NCBI RefSeq assembly: GCF_014654615.1
Contig: NZ_BNBB01000020.1
Coordinates: 1 to 64,000, forward strand
DNA from: Streptosporangium violaceochromogenes
Lineage (GTDB): Bacteria; Actinomycetota; Actinomycetes; Streptosporangiales; Streptosporangiaceae
Reading direction: 5' to 3'
DNA: 64,000 bases
Each line of letters begins with the position of its first letter. The first letter of the stretch is position 1. Under the pieces are notes generated by a model, which was not told the origin of the DNA, did no database searches, and worked only from the letters and a program-made list of their open reading frames with translations. Shown piece by piece: positions 8,048 to 16,084 of this stretch. The position numbers were made by a program, and so were the translations under genes.

Positions 8048-9160
8048 ATGGCCGGAGGTCTCGCACGCGAAGTGATCCAGTCGATGCGACCGGCGTTCCC
8101 GTTCGACTCCCGCCCCGCACGTCACCTGGTGAATCTCCGCGACAGTGAAAACCCCTTCGGCGGCACACACCGCCACTACCCCGACAACAGGGCCGACGAC
8201 CTGGTCGCGCGCTACGTCCGCGCCCTGGACGCCGTCGAGGCCGCTCCCGCGCCCGCTCCCGGGGCCGGCGGATGGCGGTGGAACCCCGACACCGTCCTGA
8301 TCACGAGGGGGGCCGCGGACGGCCTCGACCTGATCTTCAGGACGCTCTTCGAGCCCGGCGCCGACGCGGTCGCCGTCACCCCTCCCACCTTCGCGATCTT
8401 CGACGAGCTCGCCACGGTGTACCGGATCGCCCGCCACCCGGTCCCGCTCCTGGGGGCGGACCTGCGCCGGCTCGACGTCGAGCGGCTGGCGTCGCTTCCC
8501 GTCAAGGGGGTCGTCCTGTGCGACCCCGGCAACCCCACCGGCACCCGCCTCGACCCCGGTGACGTCCGCCGGCTCCTCGCGTCCTTCCACGGTCCGGTGG
8601 TGATCGACGAGGCGTACGTCGAGTGCGCCGGAGGGCCCTCCCACCGGCACCTGATCCCCGAGCACCCCCACCTGGTGGTCGTGCGGTCGATGTCCAAGGC
8701 GCTCGGCATGGCCGGGCTGCGCCTGGGAGCGGTGCTGGCCCACCCCGACGTCGTCGCCGCCCTGCGCAAGGCGCGCCTGCCGTTCGCCCTGCCCGCCCCG
8801 GTGACGGCACAGGCCGTCGCCGAGCTGTCGCGGCCCGCGCGGCTGCGCGGGCGGATCGGCGCCTTCCGCGAGGAGCGCGACCGTCTCGCGGCCGGGCTCG
8901 CCGGCTGCCCCGGTGTCGGGCGCGTCTTCGCCGAGGCGGGTTTCGTCACTCTGGAGGCGGACGCCGACCTCGCCGCCGCCCTGCGGCGCGCGGGGTTCGA
9001 CGTCGTCTCCGACCCGATGGGCTGGTCCGGCCACGTGCGCCTCGGCGTCGGCGACCCGGCCGACAACTCCCGGCTGCTCACGGCCCTGCGGGCGGCCCCG
9101 CCGCCCCGGAAGACGCCACGGGCGGACCCGCCGCCCCGGAAGAAGGGCGGACGCCGATGA
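8048..9160 (+). CDS. HisC-like PLP-dependent aminotransferase (class I/II)
   Basis: A 370-aa fold-type I aminotransferase of the histidinol-phosphate/aromatic aminotransferase group. The substrate-entry segment NPFGGTHRHYPD lies near residue 35, GNPTGT at 161-166, DEAY at 187-190, and the PLP-binding lysine K217 in SMSKALGMAGLRLG. AGGAGG lies 7 bases before the ATG. The C-terminal tail is a Pro-Arg-Lys repeat (PPPRKTPRADPPPRKKGGRR) not usual for HisC. The stop overlaps the next start by ATGA. No other his genes are near, so it probably makes or uses an aromatic or imidazole amino acid for this operon and is not part of histidine synthesis. Confidence 0.85.
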   Translation: MAGGLAREVIQSMRPAFPFDSRPARHLVNLRDSENPFGGTHRHYPDNRADDLVARYVRALDAVEAAPAPAPGAGGWRWNPDTVLITRGAADGLDLIFRTLFEPGADAVAVTPPTFAIFDELATVYRIARHPVPLLGADLRRLDVERLASLPVKGVVLCDPGNPTGTRLDPGDVRRLLASFHGPVVIDEAYVECAGGPSHRHLIPEHPHLVVVRSMSKALGMAGLRLGAVLAHPDVVAALRKARLPFALPAPVTAQAVAELSRPARLRGRIGAFREERDRLAAGLAGCPGVGRVFAEAGFVTLEADADLAAALRRAGFDVVSDPMGWSGHVRLGVGDPADNSRLLTALRAAPPPRKTPRADPPPRKKGGRR

Positions 9161-10227
9161 GCGAGCCGACCCTTCCGGTGTCCGTGACGACCGTCGCCCG
9201 CGACGACATCCGCGCCATCTCCTCCGTCCGGGTGGGCGGGGAGGTCCACCAGCTCGGCCAGCAGCGCGACTTCCGCCGCAACGGCGCCCTCGCCGACTTC
9301 CTGCCGGAGACGGCCCGGCCCTCGTTCGCCTGGGTACGGCTCCGCGACGGGGAGATCCTGAACGTCCACCGGCACCCCACCAAGTCGATGATCCTCGTCT
9401 GCCGGGGGTCGGCGCTGCTGCTCGGCTCGCGCGAGCGCGAGCTGTCGGAAGGCGACGTGGTGTGCGTGCCACCCGGCGGCGACCACGGCTTCCGCACCCG
9501 GCCGGGCGAGGAGTTCCACGGGCTGTCGGTGCAGTTCGAGGGAGCCGGCCTCTACGAGGACGAGCACGCCCCCAGGGCGAGCTTCGGCGAGACGGCGGGG
9601 GCGTCCCTGGCCGAGCTGGAGCGGCTGAACGAGTCGCTGCTCGAACGGCACACCCGAAACCCGCTGTTCGTCCTGTTCGACAGCGGCAGGCTCCGGCACG
9701 AACCGGAGCTGCGTTCCCGGTTCGTCGCCGCCCTCCACGTGTGGTCGACCTACTTCCAGCGGATGCTCCACGCCCGCCAGGCGGCCTGCGCCGACGCCGT
9801 CCTGCGCGCGGAGTACGGCAGGCACCTGCGCGAGGAGTTCGGCCACGACCTCCTGCTGCTCGAAGGGCACGACGCCGCCACCGGCGCCTACGACACGGTC
9901 CTGGAGGCGGCCGGAAACTGGTTCGTCGCCCAGATGCACCAGCTCGACGAGGCCCAGAAGATCGTGCTCGTGCACATGGTGGTCGAGTCCAGCGGCCACG
10001 TCTTCGGGCTCGCCGCCTCCCGCTGCCTCGGCCGGTCCGACGCCGCCGACGGCTACTTCGCGCTGCACGCCGAGGCCGACGACGACCACCGCCACATCGG
10101 CCGCGCCCACCTCGGCACCCTGCCGCCCTCGGCGTTCCCCCGGCTCATGGAGACCTGCCGCCAGGCATGGGACCAGATGGACCTCGTCCACGAGCGCATC
10201 GCGGCCTGGACCCTGGGGCGGCGATGA
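9157..10227 (+). CDS. cupin fused to haem-oxygenase-like diiron oxidase
   Basis: A 356-aa two-domain protein. The N-terminal cupin shows HRHPTKSMI (H71, H73) and GDVVCVPPGGDH (H110), but lacks the usual glutamate between the motifs. The C-terminal half is helical, with ligands spaced as in UndA/CADD-type diiron oxidases: E227-x-x-H230 in EEFGH, E277 in VVESSGH, and H304-x3-D308-x2-H311 in FALHAEADDDH. Such enzymes use O2 to cleave or oxidise amino-acid-like or fatty-acid substrates. It overlaps both neighbours by ATGA, so it is made together with the aminotransferase and the PheRS-like enzyme. The substrate is unknown; a free amino acid is the natural guess. Confidence 0.75.
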   Translation: MSEPTLPVSVTTVARDDIRAISSVRVGGEVHQLGQQRDFRRNGALADFLPETARPSFAWVRLRDGEILNVHRHPTKSMILVCRGSALLLGSRERELSEGDVVCVPPGGDHGFRTRPGEEFHGLSVQFEGAGLYEDEHAPRASFGETAGASLAELERLNESLLERHTRNPLFVLFDSGRLRHEPELRSRFVAALHVWSTYFQRMLHARQAACADAVLRAEYGRHLREEFGHDLLLLEGHDAATGAYDTVLEAAGNWFVAQMHQLDEAQKIVLVHMVVESSGHVFGLAASRCLGRSDAADGYFALHAEADDDHRHIGRAHLGTLPPSAFPRLMETCRQAWDQMDLVHERIAAWTLGRR

Positions 10228-11765
10228 CGAAGACGGCCCCGGGAAGCCGTGCCGACGACCACAGGCCGCCGGAGCCCCGAGGGGCGAGACACCCGGTGAC
10301 CGTCATGGCCGACCGGATCACCGACGTCTTCACCGATCTCGGCTACCGCGTCGCCGACGGGCCCGAGGTCGAGGCCGAGTGGTTCAACTTCGACGCGCTG
10401 AACATGGGCGACGACCACTTCGCCCGCGATCCGGGCCGCACCTTCTACGTCGAGGACCCGGCGGCCCCCGGGCGGAGGTCCGGCCTGGTGCTGCGGGCGC
10501 ACACCTCCCCGGTGCAGGTGCGGGAGATGCTCGGCGCCTCCCCGCCGATCCGGGTGATCAGCACCGGCCGCGTCTTCCGCCCCGACGCGCCCGACGCCAC
10601 CCACAGCCCGGTCTTCCACCAGGCCGAGGGGCTGGCCGTCGACCGCCGGCTGACCCCGGCCGACCTCAAGGACGCACTGGACCACCTCGCCGCCGCCGTG
10701 TTCGGCGACGGCGTGGTGACCCGGTTGCGCCCGTACCGGTTCGCCTACACCGAGCCGTCGGCCGAGGTCGACGTGGCGTGCGCCGTCTGCCGTGGCACCG
10801 CCGGGGGCGGGCGGGTGGCGCCGTGCCGTACCTGCGGTGGCGAGGGCTGGGTCGAGTGGGGCGGCTGCGGCATGATCCATCCCCGGGTGCTGGCCACCTG
10901 CGGCGTCGACCCGGCCGTCTACCGCGGCTTCGCCTTCGGCGTGGGCGTCGAACGCACCCTGATGCTCCGGGAGGGCCTGAAGGACATGCGCGACATCGTC
11001 GACGGGGCCGCCTCCGCCGACGCCGGGACGGCGGAGCCTCCGCTCCCCGCGCGGGTGTGGCCCGAGGCCGGGCCGGGCCGGTCCCGGCATGTCCGGCGCC
11101 TGGTGGGGCGGGCGCTGGCCGCCGCCGGCTACACCGAGGCGCAGACCTTCCCGTTCCTGGACCGGGCCGTGTGGACCGCCTTCGGCCTGGACCCCGGCGA
11201 CCCGCGCCGCACCGCCCTCGGGCTCGTCAACCCGATCGACCCCGGGCGGCCCGCGCTGCGCACCACGCTCCTGCCCGGCCTGCTGGACGCGCTGCGCCGC
11301 GGCACCGGCCGGAACGACCGGCCGGTCGCGCTGTTCGAGCAGGGGACGGTCTTCGCCTCCCTGCCCGGTACCGGCCCGCCTCCCCGTCCACCGGCCGGCC
11401 GCCGTCCCGGCGAGGGGTGGATCCACGCCCTGCTGGCCTCCGTACCGGCGCAGCCCCACCACGTGGCCGCCGTCACAACCGCCGTCACCGCCGCCGAGGG
11501 CGCGGAGCCGCGCTGGGAGGAGACGGTCGAGGCGGCACGGACGGCCGCGGGCGCCGCCGGGGTGCGCGTGACCGCGCGCCGGGCCGAGCGGCCCCCCTGG
11601 CGGGCCGGGCGCTGCGTCGCCCTGTTCGCCGGCCGTACCCTCCTCGGCCACGCCGGCGGGCTGCGCCCCGAAACAACCCGGGCGCTGGGGCTGTCCCCGG
11701 GCGCCGGCGCGATGGAGATCGACCTGACAGTGACCGAACGCCTCACCGACCGGGAGCAGCCGTGA
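10224..11765 (+). CDS. single-chain minimal PheS-PheT paralogue (class II aminoacyl-tRNA synthetase-like)
   Basis: The 513-aa product joins a PheS catalytic core (about 23-262) to a PheT core-like region (about 287-500). Motif 2 is GRVFRPDAPDATHSPVFHQ (115-133) and motif 3 GFAFGVGVERTLML (235-248). PSAEVDV and GCGMIHP are conserved, and two CxxC pairs (C186/C189, C201/C204) could hold zinc. Missing are the PheS coiled coil and the PheT tRNA-binding, editing, B5 and anticodon-binding domains. It therefore probably forms an aminoacyl-adenylate but cannot read tRNA-Phe like the housekeeping enzyme. It overlaps its neighbours by ATGA and GTGA. Amide or ester bond formation in a specialised pathway is inferred. 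Confidence 0.82.
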   Translation: MTKTAPGSRADDHRPPEPRGARHPVTVMADRITDVFTDLGYRVADGPEVEAEWFNFDALNMGDDHFARDPGRTFYVEDPAAPGRRSGLVLRAHTSPVQVREMLGASPPIRVISTGRVFRPDAPDATHSPVFHQAEGLAVDRRLTPADLKDALDHLAAAVFGDGVVTRLRPYRFAYTEPSAEVDVACAVCRGTAGGGRVAPCRTCGGEGWVEWGGCGMIHPRVLATCGVDPAVYRGFAFGVGVERTLMLREGLKDMRDIVDGAASADAGTAEPPLPARVWPEAGPGRSRHVRRLVGRALAAAGYTEAQTFPFLDRAVWTAFGLDPGDPRRTALGLVNPIDPGRPALRTTLLPGLLDALRRGTGRNDRPVALFEQGTVFASLPGTGPPPRPPAGRRPGEGWIHALLASVPAQPHHVAAVTTAVTAAEGAEPRWEETVEAARTAAGAAGVRVTARRAERPPWRAGRCVALFAGRTLLGHAGGLRPETTRALGLSPGAGAMEIDLTVTERLTDREQP

Positions 11766-12184
11766 CCCCCGAACACCTCGCCGCCGCCTACCTCGACGGG
11801 CTGGAACGCGGTGACCTGACGACCGTGCTGAGCCTGTACCGCGAGGACGGGGTCGTGCACTCCCCGCTGTACGGCCCGCTGCCGGCCACCGAGTTCTACC
11901 CCGCCCTGTTCGCCGACACCGGGCGGGCCCGGCTGCGCCTGCGCGGGGTGACCGAGGGCAGGACCACCGGCGGAGAGCCGCTGATCACCATCTGGTTCCG
12001 GTTCGACTGGACCCTTCCGTCCGGGCAGTCCGCCGACTTCGAGTGCGTCGACGTCCTGGAACTCGCCGACGACGGGCGTATCGCGGCGCTCCACATCGTC
12101 TACGACACCGTGACGGCCCGGCCCGCCTTCGAGGCCGAGAACGGGGTGGGCAGCTCCTGGCGCCCCGAACCCGCCGCCGGGTGA
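11762..12184 (+). CDS. SnoaL/NTF2-like protein
   Basis: A 140-aa protein of the NTF2-like alpha+beta barrel group. The start HLAAAYLDGLERGDLTTVLS and the strand ending in VVHSPLYGPL fit SnoaL-like cyclases, isomerases or ligand-binding proteins. The later strands LITIWFRFDWTL and DVLELADDGRIAALHIVYD complete the fold. The GTG start overlaps the TGA of the PheRS-like gene, so it is the last gene of this tightly coupled operon. In biosynthetic clusters such proteins often shape or cyclise the product; no catalytic residues can be assigned with confidence here. It runs convergently towards the secreted protein gene on the minus strand, 36 bases away. Confidence 0.75.
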   Translation: MTPEHLAAAYLDGLERGDLTTVLSLYREDGVVHSPLYGPLPATEFYPALFADTGRARLRLRGVTEGRTTGGEPLITIWFRFDWTLPSGQSADFECVDVLELADDGRIAALHIVYDTVTARPAFEAENGVGSSWRPEPAAG

Positions 12185-12220
12185 GGCGGCGGGCTCGGGT
12201 GAGCGGCTCGGGCCGCGGGC

Positions 12221-13591
12221 TCAGGCGACGGTGAGATAGACCTGCCCGAAGACCTCCGACAGTTTCCTCAGGTCGGCGGCGACGTCCGTCTCGGGGGTGG
12301 CCGGACTGTAGACGGCGGCCACGCGACGCTGGATCGGAGCGAGCTTCTTCAGCTCATTCCAGGCGGTCAGCCGGCTGACCGTTCCCTTGGCGTCCTGGAC
12401 GCGCGTCCAGACGTTCACCTGCTGCGCGGCGCCGTCCATGACCGGGGTGGAGACCCTGGCCGCGACCTGCTCGGCGGTGACCTGCCCGGTCAGACCGGTC
12501 TCCTCGGCGGTGACCTGCGCCAGGACGTCCCAGGCCCGGGCCCGGACCTGGATCCACTGGTTGCGCTGCGCCCGCCCGGCGTCGATGCCCCAGGTGTCGT
12601 AGCCTCCGCGCAGCAGGCCGCTGTCCAGGGAGAGCTGGTCGACCCGGCCGGTGATCAGGTGCGACTCGACCTTCTCGGGGGCCAGCAGGGGGTACCGCTT
12701 GCGCATCTCGGTCTTGCAGGCGTCGTTCGCGCCGCAGGCCAGCTCGGGGACGACCGTGTGCACGCCCAGCCGCTTGCCGGGGGCGGCCTGGCGCAGCGCG
12801 GCCGACGCGGCCGTGACGAAGGCGTTGATCTCGTCGTCGGTCTTGAAGGTCGCGTTGTAGCCGACCTGCGAGCTGAACCGGATGCCGGCCACCTCCGGCC
12901 GCGCGGCCAGCGCGCCGACCCGCTTGACGGCCGCGGCGAAGGTCGCGGCCCCGGCCTTCCAGTCGTCGGCCAGCTCGGTGTCGATCCAGACGTGCAGCCC
13001 GGCGCCCTTGGCGGCGGTGACCGCCTGGCCCGCGGGGCTCTGGGCCGCGGCGGCGACCTCCTGCGCGGTGGGGGCCGGGACCTGGGCCGCCGGGGCGGTG
13101 GTCTGCGCGCCCGTCTTCGCCGCCGAGGAGGGGTCGGCCGGGCTGCCGGGTTCGGGCGCGCTCTGCGTGCCGTCGCCGCCCGCCTCGTAGCCGCCGACGG
13201 AGCACTCCTGGCCCGTGGCGCACTCGGGCGTCCCGCCGTCCTCCGCGCCCTCGGGGACCGGGGTGTTCTCGTCGCCGACGGTGCCCTCCCCCTGAAGCTC
13301 GGGGCAGGAGCTTCCCGCGGCCGAGCAGTCGATGAACTTGCCGTCGGAGGGGGTGGCGCCCTTGAGCTTGGCGGCGTCGTTCTCCGCCCAGAACTTCACG
13401 ACGTCGTAGGCCTCCTCCGGCTTGTTCAGCCAGCGGCACACGATGAACGCCGGGGCGTCGGCCCCCATCAGATCGTTACAACTGCGGTCGTCCTTGGGGC
13501 TCTGGGAGGAGGCCACGGCCGCGGGGGTGGCCGCGCCGACGAGCGCGAGCATGGCACCGACGGTCAGCGTCCGCCGCACGTTGAATTGCAT
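12221..13591 (-). CDS. secreted protein of unknown function
   Basis: A 456-aa exported protein. MQFNVRRTLTVGAMLALVG followed by AATPAAVAS is a clear Sec signal peptide. The mature N-terminus contains several Cys residues that could form disulfides, followed by an acidic, Gly/Thr/Ala-rich linker (about 110-185). A longer C-terminal domain includes AGLHVWIDTELADDWKAGAA and VAGIRFSSQVGYN. The pattern hints at a TIM-barrel-like glycosidase-type fold, but no catalytic motif can be named. A GGGGAG ribosome binding site precedes the ATG. The 327-bp upstream region shared with the IclR-like gene is AT-rich near the start and probably carries its promoter. Confidence 0.6.
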   Translation of the reverse strand: MQFNVRRTLTVGAMLALVGAATPAAVASSQSPKDDRSCNDLMGADAPAFIVCRWLNKPEEAYDVVKFWAENDAAKLKGATPSDGKFIDCSAAGSSCPELQGEGTVGDENTPVPEGAEDGGTPECATGQECSVGGYEAGGDGTQSAPEPGSPADPSSAAKTGAQTTAPAAQVPAPTAQEVAAAAQSPAGQAVTAAKGAGLHVWIDTELADDWKAGAATFAAAVKRVGALAARPEVAGIRFSSQVGYNATFKTDDEINAFVTAASAALRQAAPGKRLGVHTVVPELACGANDACKTEMRKRYPLLAPEKVESHLITGRVDQLSLDSGLLRGGYDTWGIDAGRAQRNQWIQVRARAWDVLAQVTAEETGLTGQVTAEQVAARVSTPVMDGAAQQVNVWTRVQDAKGTVSRLTAWNELKKLAPIQRRVAAVYSPATPETDVAADLRKLSEVFGQVYLTVA

Positions 13592-13918
13592 GTCCTGAAC
13601 TCCCCGGTAAAGCCGGTCAAAACAATCGTCTTGTACCTTATCTTCATTACCATTGCCTCAACAGCCTCAGTCAGGAAATTATCGGATTTCTCCCCTGCCA
13701 TATTCGGCGCGGGCGGGCCATACCGGCGGGTCATAAAAAAGAAATATGACCTGGACCGATCCGGGGACGGCGCGACCTCCCCCGGCTCACCCCTCTTCCC
13801 CTCCCCCCTGCTCATCTCCTCCCCCCTCCGGCCGCACCCCGTACCTTCGACGCCCTCGACACGCCCCCACACCCACCGCGGATAATCAGGACATGCTCCC
13901 AGACCGGCGGACGCCCTG
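13592..13918. other. divergent intergenic region
   Basis: This holds the promoters of the secreted protein (minus) and the IclR-like regulator (plus). The part near 13610-13750 is AT-rich and the rest is C-rich. No clear inverted repeat was found that could be called an operator with confidence. Confidence 0.4.
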
Positions 13919-14551
13919 ATGGCGGCCGAATCCTCGCAGACCCTGGAGCGCGGCCTGCGCCTGCTGCGCCTGCTCGCCGACGGCCATCGAGGCCGCACCC
14001 CGACCGAGCTCGCGAACGAGCTCGGGCTCAGCCGCCCGGCGGTCTACCGCCTGCTCACCACCCTTCAGCGCGAGGGCTTCGTCCGCCGGGACGGCGAGGG
14101 CCGTCTCCACCTGGGGTTCGGCGTGCTGGTCCTGGCCCGCGCCGTACAGCCGCTGCTGCGCGCGGGCGCCCTGCCCACCCTGCGGGGGCTCGCCGAGGAA
14201 CTCGGCGCGACCGCGCACCTCACGGTCGCCGAGGGCGACGACGGACTGGCGGTGGCGGTGGCCGAACCCTCCTGGACGGACATGCACGTCGCCTACCGCG
14301 AGGGCTCCCGTCACCCCCTCGGCCGGGGGGCCGCCGGGCTCGCCATCTTGGCCCTGCGGCAGGGCCGTACGGACTACGTGGTCACCGAGGGGCAGCTCCA
14401 GGAGGGCGCGTGCGGCGTCGCGGCGCCGGTCACCGGTCTGCCCTGGCTCGAAGCCTCGGTGGGAGTGGTCGCCTTCACCCGCCTGGACCCCGCGACCGTC
14501 GGCCCCCGGGTGGCCGAGGCCGCCGCCGAGCTGGCCCGCTCCCTGGTGTGA
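13919..14551 (+). CDS. IclR-family transcriptional regulator
   Basis: A 210-aa IclR-type regulator. The N-terminal winged helix-turn-helix is seen in SQTLERGLRLLRLLADG and RTPTELANELGLSRPAVYRL, followed by the wing EGFVRRDGEGRLHLG. The C-terminal effector-binding domain includes LRGLAEELGATAHLTVAEGD, and is shorter than in typical 250-aa members, with a compressed end (GVAAPVTGLPWLEASVGVVAF). The ATG at 13919 fits the domain start; the earlier ATG at 13893 is out of frame. It is divergent from the secreted protein gene, which it may control. IclR proteins often regulate aromatic catabolism, so the homogentisate operon 4 kb away is a weaker alternative target. Confidence 0.85.
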   Translation: MAAESSQTLERGLRLLRLLADGHRGRTPTELANELGLSRPAVYRLLTTLQREGFVRRDGEGRLHLGFGVLVLARAVQPLLRAGALPTLRGLAEELGATAHLTVAEGDDGLAVAVAEPSWTDMHVAYREGSRHPLGRGAAGLAILALRQGRTDYVVTEGQLQEGACGVAAPVTGLPWLEASVGVVAFTRLDPATVGPRVAEAAAELARSLV

Positions 14552-15091
14552 CACTCCTGGCGTAAAAGGCGCGAGAGGGCGCGCTCAGGCGCCCGTTCCC
14601 GGCGCTCGATCCGCAGGATGCCCGAGTCGACCGCCGGGACGGGCCGGAACGCCTCGCGGCCGACGTGCCCGAGCAGTTCCCACCTGTACCAGGGCCAGGT
14701 GCGCACGGTCAGCATGCTCCACCGGCCGAAGCCGAAGAGCGACATGCCCCCAACGCTAGGCCGCGGCCCGCGGGGCGCACAAACGGTTTTCTCTCAAGAG
14801 CCCCCGGCCCACCAGGGCTTTCCCGTCGCCGAGGCCGGCTGAGGCTCCCGGTGGAGGGCGTGGTCTCTCCCTGTGGAGGAACTGTGCCGCCGAGGTGTCA
14901 CCGGACGGGGAGGCCGGGTTGAGATCTCAGGGGGTGACCCGGACGCCTTGAAGGTGTCCGCGCCCTCCGGCGCGTCCGGCCCCGAGATCTGAGCGGCGGA
15001 AACCCTTGTCCTCCCCGCCCGGCGGCTTTCAGAGGGGTCTTCCCCGGCTCTCACGCGAGGGCCGTGCGGGAGACCTCATCTCGGCGGGGCC
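14552..15091. other. intergenic stretch, no gene supported
   Basis: About 540 bases between the IclR-like gene and the 182-aa protein gene. A minus-strand frame at 14374-14745 (starting MSLFGFGRWSML) overlaps the IclR gene and has only a weak start signal. Short symmetric motifs around AGATCT and CGCGCC near 14920-14995 may fold as RNA. No function is assigned. Confidence 0.35.
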
Positions 15092-15640
15092 CTACCCGAA
15101 GCAGTGCAGGGTGCGGTCGAAGGACTTGCACTTCCAGCCGAACCACCAGTAGCAGCCCTCACCGTAGACCCGCAGGCAGTGGTTGCCGCCGAAGATGCCG
15201 ATGGTGATGGTCGCCTTGGCGGCGCCGACGTTGGGGTTGAAGGTGATGCTGTAGTGCTCGCGCGAGAGCCTGTACGTGGTCGTCCACACGATCTTGCCCG
15301 CCACCTTGAGGTAGGCGGTGAGCGAGGCCGACCAGTTGGCGCCGGGGCAGTACTCGACCGAGACGCCGACGCTGACGGAGTCGATGATCTTGATGTCGTA
15401 CGGGCCCACCTTGGTGCAGCCGTTGGCGAGCATGGTCGGCGCCTCCGCGCCGGTGACGAGCTGCTCGTCCTCGGGGTCCTCGTGGTAGGTCTGGACGGAG
15501 TTGATGTACGCCGACTTGAACTCGGCCGCGGTCACCGCCCGCTCGTCCGTCGCCTTGTGCTCGTTCGCCAGCTCGGCCAGCCGAGCCCACGTGCGCTCGG
15601 AGAGCCCTTCCAGGGCGATGTTCGGATCTGCGCCTGCCAT
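15092..15640 (-). CDS. unknown protein with Cys- and Trp-rich C-terminus
   Basis: A 182-aa protein with no signal peptide. The N-terminal half is helical and acidic (ERTWARLAELANEHKATDER). The C-terminal half looks beta-rich, alternating hydrophobic strands such as YDIKIIDSVSVGVSVEYC and ITFNPNVGAAKATITIGIFG. It ends in a Cys- and aromatic-rich stretch (GEGCYWWFGWKCKSFDRTLHC). GGAAGAG lies about 5 bases before the ATG; an upstream extension of the frame is compositionally poor. The Cys-rich beta end and N-terminal leader-like half recall some exported effector or bacteriocin-type proteins, but no family is recognised. It is downstream of a 21-aa peptide on the same strand. Confidence 0.6.
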   Translation of the reverse strand: MAGADPNIALEGLSERTWARLAELANEHKATDERAVTAAEFKSAYINSVQTYHEDPEDEQLVTGAEAPTMLANGCTKVGPYDIKIIDSVSVGVSVEYCPGANWSASLTAYLKVAGKIVWTTTYRLSREHYSITFNPNVGAAKATITIGIFGGNHCLRVYGEGCYWWFGWKCKSFDRTLHCFG

Positions 15641-16018
15641 CGCTCTTCCTTTCTCAGTGGTGCTGACGGTTGTCTCGTGGGCCTCACGGAAGATCGAGGC
15701 CGCTGCCGGGGCGGACGGTCGACGGCGACCGCCTCGGCGGCGCGTCTTGATTGATGCGTCTTGACTGGTTGCGTCTCGCCTTCGAAGACGGGTCTCACCG
15801 GCCGGCCCGACGATCTGCGCGGCCGCCGTTCTGGCGCGGAGGCCACCCGCCGTTCTGGGCACGGGGTCTTCGCCCGCGCCGGACGCGATGGGCCGAAGTG
15901 AGCACGCTGCGGCACGGCCGGACGGATCAGTGCGCCGGCCGTCGTCCTGTCGTGCCGACGGGCGTCCCCGTCACTCGAACCCTCGCGGCGCCCCGGCCGC
16001 CCGAGGGCACCGGGCCGG

Positions 16019-16084
16019 TCAGGGCCCGCCGCCCGTGGCCACGGCGATGCCGGCGAGACGGATTCCAAGGCGGATGGGGGACAT
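16019..16084 (-). CDS. 21-aa peptide with a strong ribosome binding site
   Basis: The peptide begins MSPIRLGIRLAGIAVATGGG and has one more residue. CAGGAGGAGA lies about 10 bases before the ATG, one of the clearest ribosome binding sites in the window. The core is mildly hydrophobic with two Arg residues. No family is recognised. It lies 378 bases upstream of the 182-aa protein on the same strand and may be a leader peptide or small membrane-active peptide. The very short length keeps confidence low. Confidence 0.4.
   Translation of the reverse strand: MSPIRLGIRLAGIAVATGGGP

Noticed and set aside
8048..9160. Assignment of the aminotransferase to histidine biosynthesis as hisC
   Set aside because: No other his genes nearby, an atypical basic repeat tail, and tight coupling to the oxidase and PheRS-like genes point to a different pathway.
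7619..9472. 617-codon minus-strand frame opposite the peptide and aminotransferase genes
   Set aside because: Antisense to the aminotransferase; Arg/Gly-rich translation without domains.
14374..14745. Minus-strand frame starting MSLFGFGRWSML
   Set aside because: The first half looks protein-like, but the frame overlaps the IclR gene by about 180 bases and lacks a good ribosome binding site.
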